From positions 186,001-250,000 of the forward strand of contig JAYPPH010000005.1 in NCBI GenBank assembly GCA_038131365.1: DNA of 64,000 nt. The letters are read 5' to 3'. The notes under the pieces are model-generated. The model had not been told where the DNA came from and did no database searches. It saw only the letters and a list, made by a program, of their open reading frames with translations. Numbering within the stretch: position 1 is the stretch's first letter; every line of letters starts with the position of its first letter. The position numbers and the translations under genes were made by a program. Shown here in pieces: positions 17,139 to 25,211 of the stretch. This DNA comes from Marisalimonas marina. Lineage in GTDB: Bacteria; Pseudomonadota; Alphaproteobacteria; Puniceispirillales; Marisalimonadaceae.

Positions 17139-17279
17139 AAAAAACTCATATATTTAAAAAGATTGAAATTATTAACTATAATTATAACTTACTTATATAT
17201 ACAATCCACCAATTAAGAAATTTTCTTAATACACTATTATTTGTTTTAACTTTACCCAATTTATAAAGTCATCATTTTC

Positions 17280-18152
17280 ATGATTAATAATGTAAAAAAA
17301 GGTATTTCAATAATTATTTTAGCTACATTATTTTTTGCTATTATGGATGGTGTTTCTAGGTATTTAGCAGAAACATATAATGTTTTTGTAATTAACATGA
17401 TTAGAAGTTGGGTTTTAGCGCTATTTGTAGTTTTAATAAGCTTGAGAAAAAAAAATGGAATTAAAAAAGTTTTATATTCTCAACAACCAATTATACAATT
17501 CATAAGAGGTCTGTTACTAACTTTAGCAATATTAATTGGGGTCTACTCCTTTACAAAATTAGGACTTGTGCAAACGCATTCAATACTGTCAGCTTTCCCA
17601 CTAATTGTAGTTGCTTTATCTGGTCCCATCTTAAATGAAAAAATTGGAATACAAAGATGGTCAGCTGTTGTTTTTGGTTTTATTGGAATAATTATTATTT
17701 TAGAACCATCCGAATTCATTTTAGATTTTGATTTATTCTTGCCTGTGATTGGTGCCTTTGTTCTAGGCTTTTATACTGTACTAACAAGAAAGGTTTCTGA
17801 AACAGACAGGTCTGAAACAAGTTTTTTTTGGGTTGCTATTGTTGGGTTTTGTATAATGTCAATTATTGGACCATTCCATTGGGAACCAATTTTTTTTAAG
17901 GATTGGGGTTGGATGATTTTACTTTGTATTTTAAGTACAGCTGGTCATTTTTTGCTAATAATGGCTTATGAAAATACCGAGGCAAGCGTATTGCAACCTT
18001 TTACATATTTCCAACTGTTATTTGCGTCGATTATTGGAATAACTTTTTTTAATGATAAAATTACCTTATCAATTCTTCTTGGTGGCAGTATAGTTGTTAT
18101 AAGTGGAATGTTCGCCGCATGGAGAAATTACATAAATAAGAAGAAATATTAA
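17280..18152 (+). CDS. EamA/DMT-superfamily transporter
   Basis: Drug/metabolite-type exporter or permease of the inner membrane, 290 aa with about ten hydrophobic segments arranged as two EamA repeats; each repeat ends in a helix such as IGIQRWSAVVFGFIGIIIIL or ITLSILLGGSIVVISGM. The N-terminus (IIILATLFFAIMDGVSRYL) is typical. Substrate unknown. A run of nine A (17457-17465) sits in LRKKNG without breaking the frame, a useful control for the A9 tracts that do. It is followed 43 bp later by an SDR gene. Confidence 0.9.
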   Translation: MINNVKKGISIIILATLFFAIMDGVSRYLAETYNVFVINMIRSWVLALFVVLISLRKKNGIKKVLYSQQPIIQFIRGLLLTLAILIGVYSFTKLGLVQTHSILSAFPLIVVALSGPILNEKIGIQRWSAVVFGFIGIIIILEPSEFILDFDLFLPVIGAFVLGFYTVLTRKVSETDRSETSFFWVAIVGFCIMSIIGPFHWEPIFFKDWGWMILLCILSTAGHFLLIMAYENTEASVLQPFTYFQLLFASIIGITFFNDKITLSILLGGSIVVISGMFAAWRNYINKKKY

Positions 18153-18195
18153 ATCTTATTAATTCTCAACTTTATGAAAAATTGAAGGAAAAATA

Positions 18196-18888
18196 ATGAA
18201 TAAAACTATTTTAATCACTGGTGCTAATCGTGGGATTGGTTTGGCGTTGACTAAACTTTCTTTAGAAAAGAATTATAATGTTGAGGCTTGTTGTAGAAAT
18301 GTAGATAACTCCAAAGAATTAAATAATTTATCTCAAAAATATAATAATTTAAATGTCTGGGAGATGGATGTCACGTCATCAGAAATTATAAATCGAGTAT
18401 CCAGTAATTTGAAGAAAAATATAGATATTTTGGTTTGTAATGCTGGAATAAATAATGGTAAAGGAGATCTCTTTAGTGAAGAGCATAACGAAAAAACTAT
18501 TAATGATGTTATGAATGCAAATGTAGCAGGTCCTTTTCTAACCATTCAAAAATTGTATAAAAATTTAAATAAGAAAGATGGTGCAAAAGTAGTTATAATT
18601 TCATCATTAATGGGAAGTCAAACTCATTCATCTCCAAACGCACCTATTTATAGAGCATCAAAGGCAGCTGCAAATAATCTGATGCGATCTATTTCAAGTC
18701 AGTTTTTTAACGAAAACATTGTTGTATGCTCATATCACCCTGGCTGGGTAAGGACTGATATGGGTGGAGTAAATGCTGATATATCACCTGAAGATAGTGC
18801 TAACGGTTTGTTGAAACACTTTGAAAGTTTAACAATGAAAGATACTGGAAGATTTTACAATTATGATGGTAGTGAATTACCTTTATAA
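18196..18888 (+). CDS. Short-chain dehydrogenase/reductase, C-factor-like
   Basis: SDR of 230 aa with the classical ILITGANRGIGLALTK nucleotide loop, CNAGINNG, catalytic Ser in VIISSLMGS and YRASKAAANNLMRS with the Tyr/Lys pair. SYHPGWVRTDMGG after the active site is characteristic of the CsgA/C-factor and carbonyl-reductase-like branch. It lacks a long substrate-binding C-terminus. Same direction as the EamA and GNAT genes on either side, so possibly co-transcribed. Substrate unknown. Confidence 0.9.
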   Translation: MNKTILITGANRGIGLALTKLSLEKNYNVEACCRNVDNSKELNNLSQKYNNLNVWEMDVTSSEIINRVSSNLKKNIDILVCNAGINNGKGDLFSEEHNEKTINDVMNANVAGPFLTIQKLYKNLNKKDGAKVVIISSLMGSQTHSSPNAPIYRASKAAANNLMRSISSQFFNENIVVCSYHPGWVRTDMGGVNADISPEDSANGLLKHFESLTMKDTGRFYNYDGSELPL

Positions 18889-18915
18889 CTATCTCAAATA
18901 AAGACATTTAATTTC

Positions 18916-19365
18916 ATGACAGAACTAAAATTCAAAAAAGTAAAAACCAAAAGTGAAATGGAGATATCTTTTAGGATTAGAAACTTAGTTTTTTGTGATG
19001 AACAAAAAATTTCTAAAGAAATTGAATTTGATAATCTTGACCACTTGTGTGAACATTTCTTAGTTTATAAAGAAGAAACGCCTATTGCAACTGGAAGAGT
19101 TCGTCTTAAAGATAATAATTTATATAAAATAGAAAGAGTTGCAGTTTTATCGAATTATAGAAGATCCAAGGTTGGTTCATTATTGATGAAGGAAATTATT
19201 AAAATCTACAGTGGTCTTAAGGATACAAAAATCATTTTACATAGCCAGCTAGCCGTACAAAAATTTTATAAAAATCTAAATTTTAGTCCTTATGGTGAAC
19301 AATTTCTTGAAGATGGTATACCTCATATAGCTATGGTGTTTAATGAAGATAACTCGGGTGTCTAA
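18916..19365 (+). CDS. GNAT-family N-acetyltransferase
   Basis: Acetyl-CoA-dependent transferase fold of 149 aa. ATGRVRLKDNNLYKIERVAVLSNYRRSKVGSLLMKEI contains beta4, the acetyl-CoA pyrophosphate-binding loop (RRSKVGS, a variant of Q/RxxGxG/A) and the following helix; it is quoted here in parts: YKIERVAVL and YRRSKVGSLLM. LHSQLAVQKFYKNLNF and PHIAMVF complete the C-terminal half, resembling the ElaA/YjcF branch. Substrate unknown. Confidence 0.85.
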   Translation: MTELKFKKVKTKSEMEISFRIRNLVFCDEQKISKEIEFDNLDHLCEHFLVYKEETPIATGRVRLKDNNLYKIERVAVLSNYRRSKVGSLLMKEIIKIYSGLKDTKIILHSQLAVQKFYKNLNFSPYGEQFLEDGIPHIAMVFNEDNSGV

Positions 19366-19400
19366 TTAAATTAATAGTAGAGTAAGATATAAAATAATAA

Positions 19401-19476
<76 letters not shown>

Positions 19477-19523
19477 ACTGACCAAATCAATAATAGAAAT
19501 TTATTTTAGAGACAAGAACTTAT

Positions 19524-20357
19524 TTAAATTTTTATAAAATTTTTTTGTAATTCAAACATTGCTATCGATGCAGCATTAGCAACATTTAGAGATTCACATT
19601 CCTTATTTATAGGTATTTCTAATAACTGATCTACTTTTTCTTTTGTTAATCTTCTCAGGCCTTTGCCCTCAGACCCAACAATAATTGCAACATTACCATT
19701 TTCATTATGCAGTTCTGAAATAGTTTTATTTCCTCCAAATGCTAATCCATAAACATTGAAATTTGCAGCCTGAAGTTTTTTAATTTCTCTAGACATGTTT
19801 GATAATTGAATAATCTTAATTTTCTCAATAGCTCCAGAAGATGCCTTTGCCATACTACTTGTTTCTGAGGGACTGTTCGATTGAGATAAGGCCACACCAT
19901 CCATATTAAAAGCATATGCAGACCTGATAATAGCTCCCACGTTTTGAGGGTCCGTTACTTGATCCAAGATTATTATTCTTTGAGGCAAATCAGAGCTTTG
20001 TTTTGAAGTAAAGAGATACTCATCCAATGAAATTCTATCTAGCGGCTCTGTCACTAATATGGAATTTTGGTGTGGTTGATAATTATTCATTAAATCTAGC
20101 TCGTCTTTTGTTCTAATTTTGATAACAAGGCTAAGATTTAAAACTTTAATTTGTTCTTTCCAGAATAGTGAACTCTCTTTAGTTAGTAAAAGGTAATACA
20201 GTTTTCTGTTTTTATTTTTCAAAGCAGAAAGTATAGAATGTCTTCCCGATAAAATTATTTGATTAGTTTCCAGCTTCAACTTATTAGATGAGTTATTTTC
20301 AACTCTTTTTGGCTTTCTTTTTTTTGTTATCTGAAAACTTTTTTTATTTTTTAGCAT
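19524..20357 (-). CDS. rlmB: TrmH/SpoU-family rRNA 2'-O-methyltransferase, RlmB-like
   Basis: SPOUT methyltransferase; RlmB modifies the ribose of G2251 in 23S rRNA. The 277 residues have a basic N-terminal extension (~30 aa rich in Lys), the substrate-binding domain from GRHSILSALKN, and the knotted catalytic domain with ILDQVTDPQNVGAIIRSAYAF (motif 1), IVGSEGKGLRRLT (motif 2) and SLNVANAASIAMFEL (motif 3). Its location between tRNA-Thr and tRNA-Tyr/tuf is seen in other Alphaproteobacteria. The exact target is inferred from family resemblance. Confidence 0.9.
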   Translation of the reverse strand: MLKNKKSFQITKKRKPKRVENNSSNKLKLETNQIILSGRHSILSALKNKNRKLYYLLLTKESSLFWKEQIKVLNLSLVIKIRTKDELDLMNNYQPHQNSILVTEPLDRISLDEYLFTSKQSSDLPQRIIILDQVTDPQNVGAIIRSAYAFNMDGVALSQSNSPSETSSMAKASSGAIEKIKIIQLSNMSREIKKLQAANFNVYGLAFGGNKTISELHNENGNVAIIVGSEGKGLRRLTKEKVDQLLEIPINKECESLNVANAASIAMFELQKNFIKI

Positions 20358-20396
20358 TTGAACTAACTTTGTAATTAAATTTAAAATAAATTTCTA

Positions 20397-20425
20397 TTGA
20401 CATTTAAATAAAGCTTTTCTATTTG
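20397..20425 (+). promoter_or_regulatory. Possible promoter for tRNA-Tyr and tuf
   Basis: A perfect TTGACA at 20397-20402 is followed after 17 bp by TATTTG (20420-20425), a weak -10. It lies about 80 bp upstream of tRNA-Tyr and diverges from rlmB. The perfect -35 is the main support. Confidence 0.4.
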
Positions 20426-20506
20426 GCAATGCTTGTGTATATAAACTTACCACATAGCTTGAATATTATAAGGTGTATTATTGGAATTAAAATTAAATAA
20501 CTAATT

Positions 20507-20591
20507 GGTGGGGTGGCCGAGTGGTTAAAGGCAGCAGACTGTAAATCTGCCCGCGTAGCGTACGTAGGTTCGAATCCTACCCCCACCACCA
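20507..20591 (+). tRNA. tRNA-Tyr (anticodon GTA)
   Basis: Class II tRNA of 85 nt with encoded CCA. The acceptor stem GGTGGGG/CCCCACC is perfect, the anticodon stem GCAGA/TCTGC encloses CTGTAAA (GTA), and a long variable arm (CCGCGTAGCGTACG region) precedes the T arm GTAGGTTCGAATCCTAC. It lies 49 bp upstream of tuf copy 1 and is probably co-transcribed with it. Confidence 0.97.
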
Positions 20592-20606
20592 CAATAAAAC
20601 TATTAA

Positions 20607-21866
20607 AACAAACAAACCAAGAGAAAGAAAGGTCATAAGATGTCTAAAGAAAAATTTGATCGTAGTAAACCGCACGTAAACATTGGTACAATTGGCCATG
20701 TTGACCATGGTAAGACTACACTAACTGCAGCAATTACAAAAGTTATGGCTGATGCTGGCCGTGCTGATTTTTCTGCCTATGACCAAATTGATAAGGCGCC
20801 TGAGGAGAGAGAAAGAGGTATAACTATCTCTACTGCTCATGTTGAATATGAAACAGAGAATCGTCATTATGCTCACGTTGATTGTCCTGGCCATGCTGAT
20901 TACGTTAAAAACATGATCACAGGTGCAGCTCAAATGGATGGTGCTATTTTAGTTGTGAATGCAGCTGATGGTCCTATGCCACAAACTAAAGAACATATTC
21001 TACTTGCTCGTCAGGTTGGTGTGCCATCATTAGTTGTATACATGAACAAGGTTGATCAGGTTGATGATGAAGAGTTGTTAGAATTAGTAGAGTTAGAAAT
21101 TCGAGAGCTTCTAAGTAGTTATGACTTTCCTGGTGATGATATTCCTATTGTAAAAGGAAGTGCCTTAGCAGCTTTAGAAGGTCGTGATGAGGCCATAGGT
21201 GTAAATTCAATTACAGAATTAATGGCCGCTGTAGATTCTTACATTCCACAACCTGAGCGTGATAAAGATAAGCCTTTTTTAATGCCTATTGAAGATGTTT
21301 TTTCCATATCAGGAAGAGGTACTGTTGTTACAGGTCGTGTTGAACGAGGTGTAATAAAAGTTGGTGAGGAAATAGAAATTGTTGGCATAAAGGAAACAAC
21401 TAAGACAACATGTACTGGCGTTGAAATGTTCCGTAAACTTCTAGATTCTGGAGAAGCGGGTGACAATGTTGGTGTTCTTTTAAGAGGAACAAAAAGAGAA
21501 GAAGTTGAGCGTGGTCAGGTATTGTCTGCACCGGGTTCGATTAAGCCTTACTCTAAGTTTAAAGGTGAAGCTTATATTCTTACAAAGGATGAGGGTGGAA
21601 GACATACACCGTTTTTTAGTAATTATCGCCCACAGTTTTATTTTAGAACAACTGATGTTACAGGTGCGGTTGAGCTGCCAGCTGGAACAGAAATGGTAAT
21701 GCCGGGAGATAATATAGCTATAACAGTTGAGCTTATTGCGCCGATTGCTATGGATGAAGGCTTAAGGTTTGCAATCCGAGAGGGTGGTAGAACTGTTGGC
21801 GCTGGTGTTGTATCAAGCATTGAGTCTTAAAAAGAGAATATTTAACAGTTAATATAATGAGGTTTT
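20607..21866 (+). repeat. 1,260-bp direct repeat, copy 1 (tuf with flanks)
   Basis: This segment appears identical base for base to 36764-38023. It covers the complete tuf gene plus 33 bp upstream and 36 bp downstream. The downstream flank ends in AATGAGGTTTT, which in copy 2 is the ribosome-binding site of rpsJ but here leads into a tRNA-Trp gene. The repeat ends where the two contexts diverge. Confidence 0.95.
20640..21830 (+). CDS. tuf: Elongation factor Tu, copy 1
   Basis: GTPase that carries aminoacyl-tRNA to the ribosomal A site. The 396 residues have the G motifs GHVDHGKTT, DCPGHADYV and NKVD in the first ~200 residues, then the two beta-barrel domains; the switch histidine and the C-terminal RTVGAGVVSSI are intact. 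The protein is identical to the copy at 36797-37987. Here the gene sits between tRNA-Tyr and tRNA-Trp, the tufB-like position upstream of secE-nusG. Confidence 0.99.
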   Translation: MSKEKFDRSKPHVNIGTIGHVDHGKTTLTAAITKVMADAGRADFSAYDQIDKAPEERERGITISTAHVEYETENRHYAHVDCPGHADYVKNMITGAAQMDGAILVVNAADGPMPQTKEHILLARQVGVPSLVVYMNKVDQVDDEELLELVELEIRELLSSYDFPGDDIPIVKGSALAALEGRDEAIGVNSITELMAAVDSYIPQPERDKDKPFLMPIEDVFSISGRGTVVTGRVERGVIKVGEEIEIVGIKETTKTTCTGVEMFRKLLDSGEAGDNVGVLLRGTKREEVERGQVLSAPGSIKPYSKFKGEAYILTKDEGGRHTPFFSNYRPQFYFRTTDVTGAVELPAGTEMVMPGDNIAITVELIAPIAMDEGLRFAIREGGRTVGAGVVSSIES

Positions 21867-21879
21867 ATAGAGAATATTA

Positions 21880-21955
21880 AGGAGTGTAGCTCAACTGGTA
21901 GAGCACCGGTCTCCAAAACCGGGGGCTGGGGGTTCGAGTCCCTCCACTCCTGCCA
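21880..21955 (+). tRNA. tRNA-Trp (anticodon CCA)
   Basis: Cloverleaf of 76 nt with encoded 3' CCA. Acceptor stem AGGAGTG/CACTCCT, anticodon stem CCGGT/ACCGG around CTCCAAA (anticodon CCA), and a T arm with TTCGAGT are all present. It starts 49 bp after the stop of tuf copy 1 and stands 86 bp upstream of secE, the standard bacterial position for this tRNA. Confidence 0.97.
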
Positions 21956-21982
21956 TTAAAATATTTCATATAATCTTTAATT

Positions 21983-22011
21983 TTGACTATTAAAAAAAAA
22001 AATTGTAAATA
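21983..22011 (+). promoter_or_regulatory. Possible promoter for secE-nusG-ribosomal operon
   Basis: TTGACT (21983-21988) is separated by a 17-bp A-rich spacer from TAAATA (22006-22011), between tRNA-Trp and secE. The -35 is good and the -10 weak. The A-tract in the spacer may help bending. Confidence 0.4.
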
Positions 22012-22041
22012 AGCATTTTGTTCTTGCAAGAAAGGCTTCTC

Positions 22042-22239
22042 ATGGCTAAAACAAACCCCGCACAATTTGTTAGGCAGGTTAGACAAGAAATTAATAGAAT
22101 CACTTGGGCAAATAGACGTGAAACTCTTTATGCTTCCCTAAGTGTTTTTGTTATGGCAATTTTAGCTTCACTTTTTTTCTTTCTTGTGGATTTGTTATTG
22201 TCTAATATTGTGCAATTTTTATTAGGGCTCGGTAATTAA
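22042..22239 (+). CDS. secE: Preprotein translocase subunit SecE
   Basis: Single-span clamp of the SecYEG channel in the inner membrane. At 65 aa it is the short form, with QFVRQVRQEINRITWANRRETL (amphipathic, quoted in parts as VRQEINRITW and RRETL) followed by one hydrophobic helix (~30-58). The frame is open from 22018, but the ATG at 22042 has an AAAGG about 8-12 bases upstream and starts MAKTNPAQF as in relatives. It is followed by nusG 47 bp downstream. Confidence 0.95.
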   Translation: MAKTNPAQFVRQVRQEINRITWANRRETLYASLSVFVMAILASLFFFLVDLLLSNIVQFLLGLGN

Positions 22240-22286
22240 GTAGTAATAATGCTTTATTTTAAACATTTCAAAATTGGACAAATATA

Positions 22287-22817
22287 ATGGCCAAAAGATG
22301 GTATGTAGTTCACGTTTTTTCTGGATCTGAAAAAAAAGTCAGTCAAAGCATAGAAGAACAAATCGTTGCTAAAAACATGTCTTCTTTGATAGAGCAGGTT
22401 CTTGTTCCTACTGAAGAAGTTATTGAAATAAGACGCGGTGCAAAAGTTCAAAGCGAAAAAAAATTCTTCCCTGGCTACATTTTAGTGAAAATGGAAATGA
22501 CAGATGAAAGTTGGCACCTTATTAAAGGCCAGTCTAAAGTGACTGGTTTTCTTGGTGGAAAGGGTAAACCTGTACCTATTAGCGATGCTGAAGCTAAAAG
22601 ACTTATTGAACAAATTAGTGAAGGTGTTGATAAACCAAGATCAAGCGTCATTTATGAAATCGGAGAAGAAGTTAGGGTATCTGAAGGCCCATTCCAGAGT
22701 TTTAATGGCTTAGTAGAAGAAATTGATGAAGATAAATCTAGACTTAAGGTTGCAGTATCAATATTTGGAAGGTCAACCCCTGTAGATTTAGAATACAGTC
22801 AGGTAGAAAAGATTTAA
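22287..22817 (+). CDS. nusG: Transcription termination/antitermination factor NusG
   Basis: RNA polymerase-binding elongation factor that couples transcription with Rho or ribosomes. The 176 residues contain the NGN domain starting KRWYVVHVFSGSEKKVSQSI and FFPGYILVKMEM, and the C-terminal KOW domain with GEEVRVSEGPFQSFNGLVEE, quoted in parts as VRVSEGPF and NGLVEEID. Start is ATG at 22287. It is followed by rplK, the conserved order. Confidence 0.98.
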   Translation: MAKRWYVVHVFSGSEKKVSQSIEEQIVAKNMSSLIEQVLVPTEEVIEIRRGAKVQSEKKFFPGYILVKMEMTDESWHLIKGQSKVTGFLGGKGKPVPISDAEAKRLIEQISEGVDKPRSSVIYEIGEEVRVSEGPFQSFNGLVEEIDEDKSRLKVAVSIFGRSTPVDLEYSQVEKI

Positions 22818-22857
22818 TAATTGTTTAAGCGACAGGATATGTTGCGGAGGGATAAAA

Positions 22858-23286
22858 ATGGCAAAAAAAATTGATGGTTATATAAAATTAAATATTCCAG
22901 CAGGTGCGGCTAATCCATCACCTCCAGTTGGTCCTGCACTGGGGCAAAGAGGTGTCAATATTATGGAGTTCTGTAAGGCTTTTAATGCTGCTACTGAATC
23001 TTTAGAAAAAAATATGCCTATACCTGTGGTTATAACAGTTTTTTCTGATAAAAGTTTTAGTTTTGTAACAAAAACACCTCCTGTCTCATTTTACATTAAA
23101 AAAGCAGCAGGAAAAGAAAAAGGCTCAAGTGAACCTGGTAGATCAGTTGGCGGTTCTATAAAATTAGCTCAGGTTAAAGAGATTGCTGAAAATAAAATGA
23201 AGGATTTGAATGCTGCTAATATAGAAGGTGCTATAGAAATGGTTAAAGGATCAGCAAGATCGATGGGTATAGAGGTATTGGAGTAG
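22858..23286 (+). CDS. rplK: 50S ribosomal protein L11
   Basis: Part of the GTPase-associated centre that contacts EF-G and EF-Tu. The 142 residues have the N-terminal NIPAGAANPSPPVGPALGQRG (parts: PAGAANPSPPVGPALG), the proline-rich KTPPVSFYIKKAAG and the C-terminal RNA-binding GSARSMGIEV. A strong GGAGGG precedes the ATG. It is followed by rplA 3 bp after its stop. Confidence 0.98.
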   Translation: MAKKIDGYIKLNIPAGAANPSPPVGPALGQRGVNIMEFCKAFNAATESLEKNMPIPVVITVFSDKSFSFVTKTPPVSFYIKKAAGKEKGSSEPGRSVGGSIKLAQVKEIAENKMKDLNAANIEGAIEMVKGSARSMGIEVLE

Positions 23287-23289
23287 AAA

Positions 23290-23964
23290 ATGAAAAAAAG
23301 TAAACATTTAGTTGACATGAACAAAAAAATTCAAGAAACAGACTTTGATTTGGCAGGTGCTGTTAATTTTTTTATTGATAATAAAAAATCCAAGTTTGAT
23401 GAAACTCTTGAAATTTCAATGAATTTAGGTATTGACCCCAGACATGCCGATCAAATGGTAAGAGGAGTTGTTTCGTTGCCTAACGGAAATGGTAAAAAAA
23501 TGAGAGTTGCTGTTTTTGCTAAAGATGAAAAAGCCAAAGAAGCAACGGAAGCAGGTGCAGATATCGTTGGAACTGATGATTTAGCTGAAGATATGCAAAA
23601 AGGAAATCTTAACTATGATAGAATTATTGCAACTCCAGATTTAATGGGTGTAGTTGGAAGAATAGGAAAAGTATTAGGCCCGAAAGGTCTAATGCCTAAT
23701 CCAAAATTAGGTACAGTAACTGCAGATGTTAAATCTGCTGTAGAGGCAGCAAAATCAGGGCAAGTTCAATATCGAGCAGAAAAAAATGGAATAGTTCAAG
23801 CTGGTATTGGTAAGCTTAGTTTTGGATCAGATAAATTAATAGAAAACGTTAATTCTTTTATCGATGCAGTTCAAAAAGCGAGACCATCTGGCGCAAAGGG
23901 TACATTTATTAAAAAAGTTTCAATCAGCTCCACTATGGGAGTTGGTATAAATGTAAATATATAG
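23290..23964 (+). CDS. rplA: 50S ribosomal protein L1
   Basis: Forms the mobile L1 stalk at the E site and in other bacteria represses its own operon mRNA. The 224 residues include FDETLEISMNLGIDPRHADQ, VRGVVSLPNGNGK, the signature VGRIGKVLGPKGLMPNPK, and GTFIKKVSISSTMG. It starts 3 bp after rplK. Its stop is followed by the long structured leader of rplJ. Confidence 0.98.
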   Translation: MKKSKHLVDMNKKIQETDFDLAGAVNFFIDNKKSKFDETLEISMNLGIDPRHADQMVRGVVSLPNGNGKKMRVAVFAKDEKAKEATEAGADIVGTDDLAEDMQKGNLNYDRIIATPDLMGVVGRIGKVLGPKGLMPNPKLGTVTADVKSAVEAAKSGQVQYRAEKNGIVQAGIGKLSFGSDKLIENVNSFIDAVQKARPSGAKGTFIKKVSISSTMGVGINVNI

Positions 23965-23984
23965 GGTTTCCGTTATATTTACTA

Positions 23985-24185
23985 AGGGAGTGAAGATAAC
24001 TCATTCCCAATCAGTCTTTTATAAGACTGAACCTGTCCAAGACTGTAGGTGAATTCGTTCTTAATATCCTACATAGACAAATGAAGCAGTTTACTGCTAG
24101 TTGATAGGGCGGGCCGTGGGTAATTTTATTACCTTAAATGCAACAAAAGTTGAGGCTTTATAGTCTTAACAAAAACGTGGAGGCT
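23985..24185 (+). promoter_or_regulatory. Ribosomal protein L10 leader
   Basis: The 226-bp rplA-rplJ gap carries the conserved L10(L12)4 autoregulatory leader. Features seen are CCTGTCCAAGACTGTAGGTG at about 24032-24051, pairing through CTGTAGG with the downstream CCTACATAGAC (24068-24078), and the GCGGGCC block before the rplJ start. In known systems the L10-L7/L12 complex binds this RNA and represses rplJL translation. The exact ends are approximate. Confidence 0.8.
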
Positions 24186-24190
24186 TTTCG

Positions 24191-24697
24191 GTGAATAGAC
24201 AAGAAAAATCCGATTTGGTCAAAACTTTGCATAATACATTTGAAGGTTCGGCGTCAGTCGTAGTTGTTCATTGTAATGGTCTTACAGTTTCAGAGAGCAC
24301 AGAGCTCCGTAGTAAAATGCGTCAAGATAATTGTAATTTTAAAGTTACTAAAAATAAAATTGCACGCTTGGCGCTAAAAGAAACCAAATACCATTATATG
24401 GATGACATGTTTAGAGGACCAACAGCCATTGGTTCTTCTGAAGATCCAGTAATGGCTGCAAAGATTTTGGTTGATTTTGCAAAGGATAATGAAAAGTTAA
24501 CTATTATAGGTGGAGGATTAGAAGATAAACCTCTTTCTAAAACAGACGTGGAAGCTTTGGCTAAGCTTCCAAGCTTAAATGACTTAAGAGGTAAAATTGT
24601 TGGTCTTCTTCAAGCACCTGCTTCAAAGCTGGCAAGGTTAACTATGGAACCTGCTTCTCAAGTCTTAAGAACTATTTCACAAAAATCAAAACAATAA
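24191..24697 (+). CDS. rplJ: 50S ribosomal protein L10
   Basis: Anchors L7/L12 dimers to the stalk. The 168 residues contain GSASVVVVHCNGLTVSES, LRSKMRQDNCNFKVTKNKIARLAL (parts: LRSKMR and FKVTKNKIARLAL), FRGPTAIGSSEDP and a C-terminal L12-binding helix. The start is GTG at 24191, preceded by GGAGG eight bases upstream. It is probably autoregulated through the leader just upstream, and coupled to rplL. Confidence 0.97.
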   Translation: MNRQEKSDLVKTLHNTFEGSASVVVVHCNGLTVSESTELRSKMRQDNCNFKVTKNKIARLALKETKYHYMDDMFRGPTAIGSSEDPVMAAKILVDFAKDNEKLTIIGGGLEDKPLSKTDVEALAKLPSLNDLRGKIVGLLQAPASKLARLTMEPASQVLRTISQKSKQ

Positions 24698-24721
24698 CAA
24701 TTCAATTATTAGGAGAATATT

Positions 24722-25099
24722 ATGGCAGATTTAGAAAAAATTGCAGAAGAGCTTAGCTCTTTAACAGTGTTAGAAGCAGCAGACCTTGCTAAGCTTCTTG
24801 AAGAAAAGTGGGGTGTCTCAGCTGCTGCTCCTGTTGCAGTTGCCGCAGGTGCTGTTGGTGGTGATGCGGCACCATCAGCAGAAGCTAAAACAGAATTTAA
24901 TGTTATGTTAAACGCTGTAGGTGATAAGAAGATTAACGTAATTAAAGAAGTTAGAGCCGTCACTGGTCTTGGCTTGAAAGAGGCAAAAGATTTAGTAGAA
25001 GCTGCGCCTTCTATGGTCAAGGAAGGTGTTCCAGAAGCTGAAGCCAATGAAATAAAAGCTAAGTTAGAAGAAGCCGGCGCTACTGTAGAAATTAAATAA
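24722..25099 (+). CDS. rplL: 50S ribosomal protein L7/L12
   Basis: Multicopy stalk protein that recruits translational GTPases. The 125 residues comprise the N-terminal dimerisation helices (IAEELSSLTVLEAADLAKLLEEKWG, parts: LSSLTVLEAADLAKLLE), an Ala/Gly-rich hinge at ~36-55, and the C-terminal domain with KINVIKEVRAVTGLGLKEAKDLVE, quoted in parts as VTGLGLKEAKDLVE. AGGAG precedes the ATG. Confidence 0.98.
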   Translation: MADLEKIAEELSSLTVLEAADLAKLLEEKWGVSAAAPVAVAAGAVGGDAAPSAEAKTEFNVMLNAVGDKKINVIKEVRAVTGLGLKEAKDLVEAAPSMVKEGVPEAEANEIKAKLEEAGATVEIK

Positions 25100-25119
25100 A
25101 GTTTACTAATCTTTATTAA

Positions 25120-25152
25120 AATGGACAAGCTTTTTAGTAAAGCTTGTCCATT
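25120..25152 (+). terminator. Stable hairpin between rplL and rpoB (attenuator or RNA-processing site)
   Basis: A 14-bp perfect inverted repeat, AATGGACAAGCTTT and its complement, encloses a 5-base loop. It is not followed by a clean U-tract, so full termination is unlikely. In E. coli the same gap holds a partial terminator and an RNase III site that lower rpoBC expression relative to rplL; this hairpin is in the matching place. Confidence 0.7.
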
Positions 25153-25211
25153 ATAAATTTTCATTTTACAGGTAGCCATTTTGGCCAAGTTTATAAATTA
25201 AAGGATTTTAA

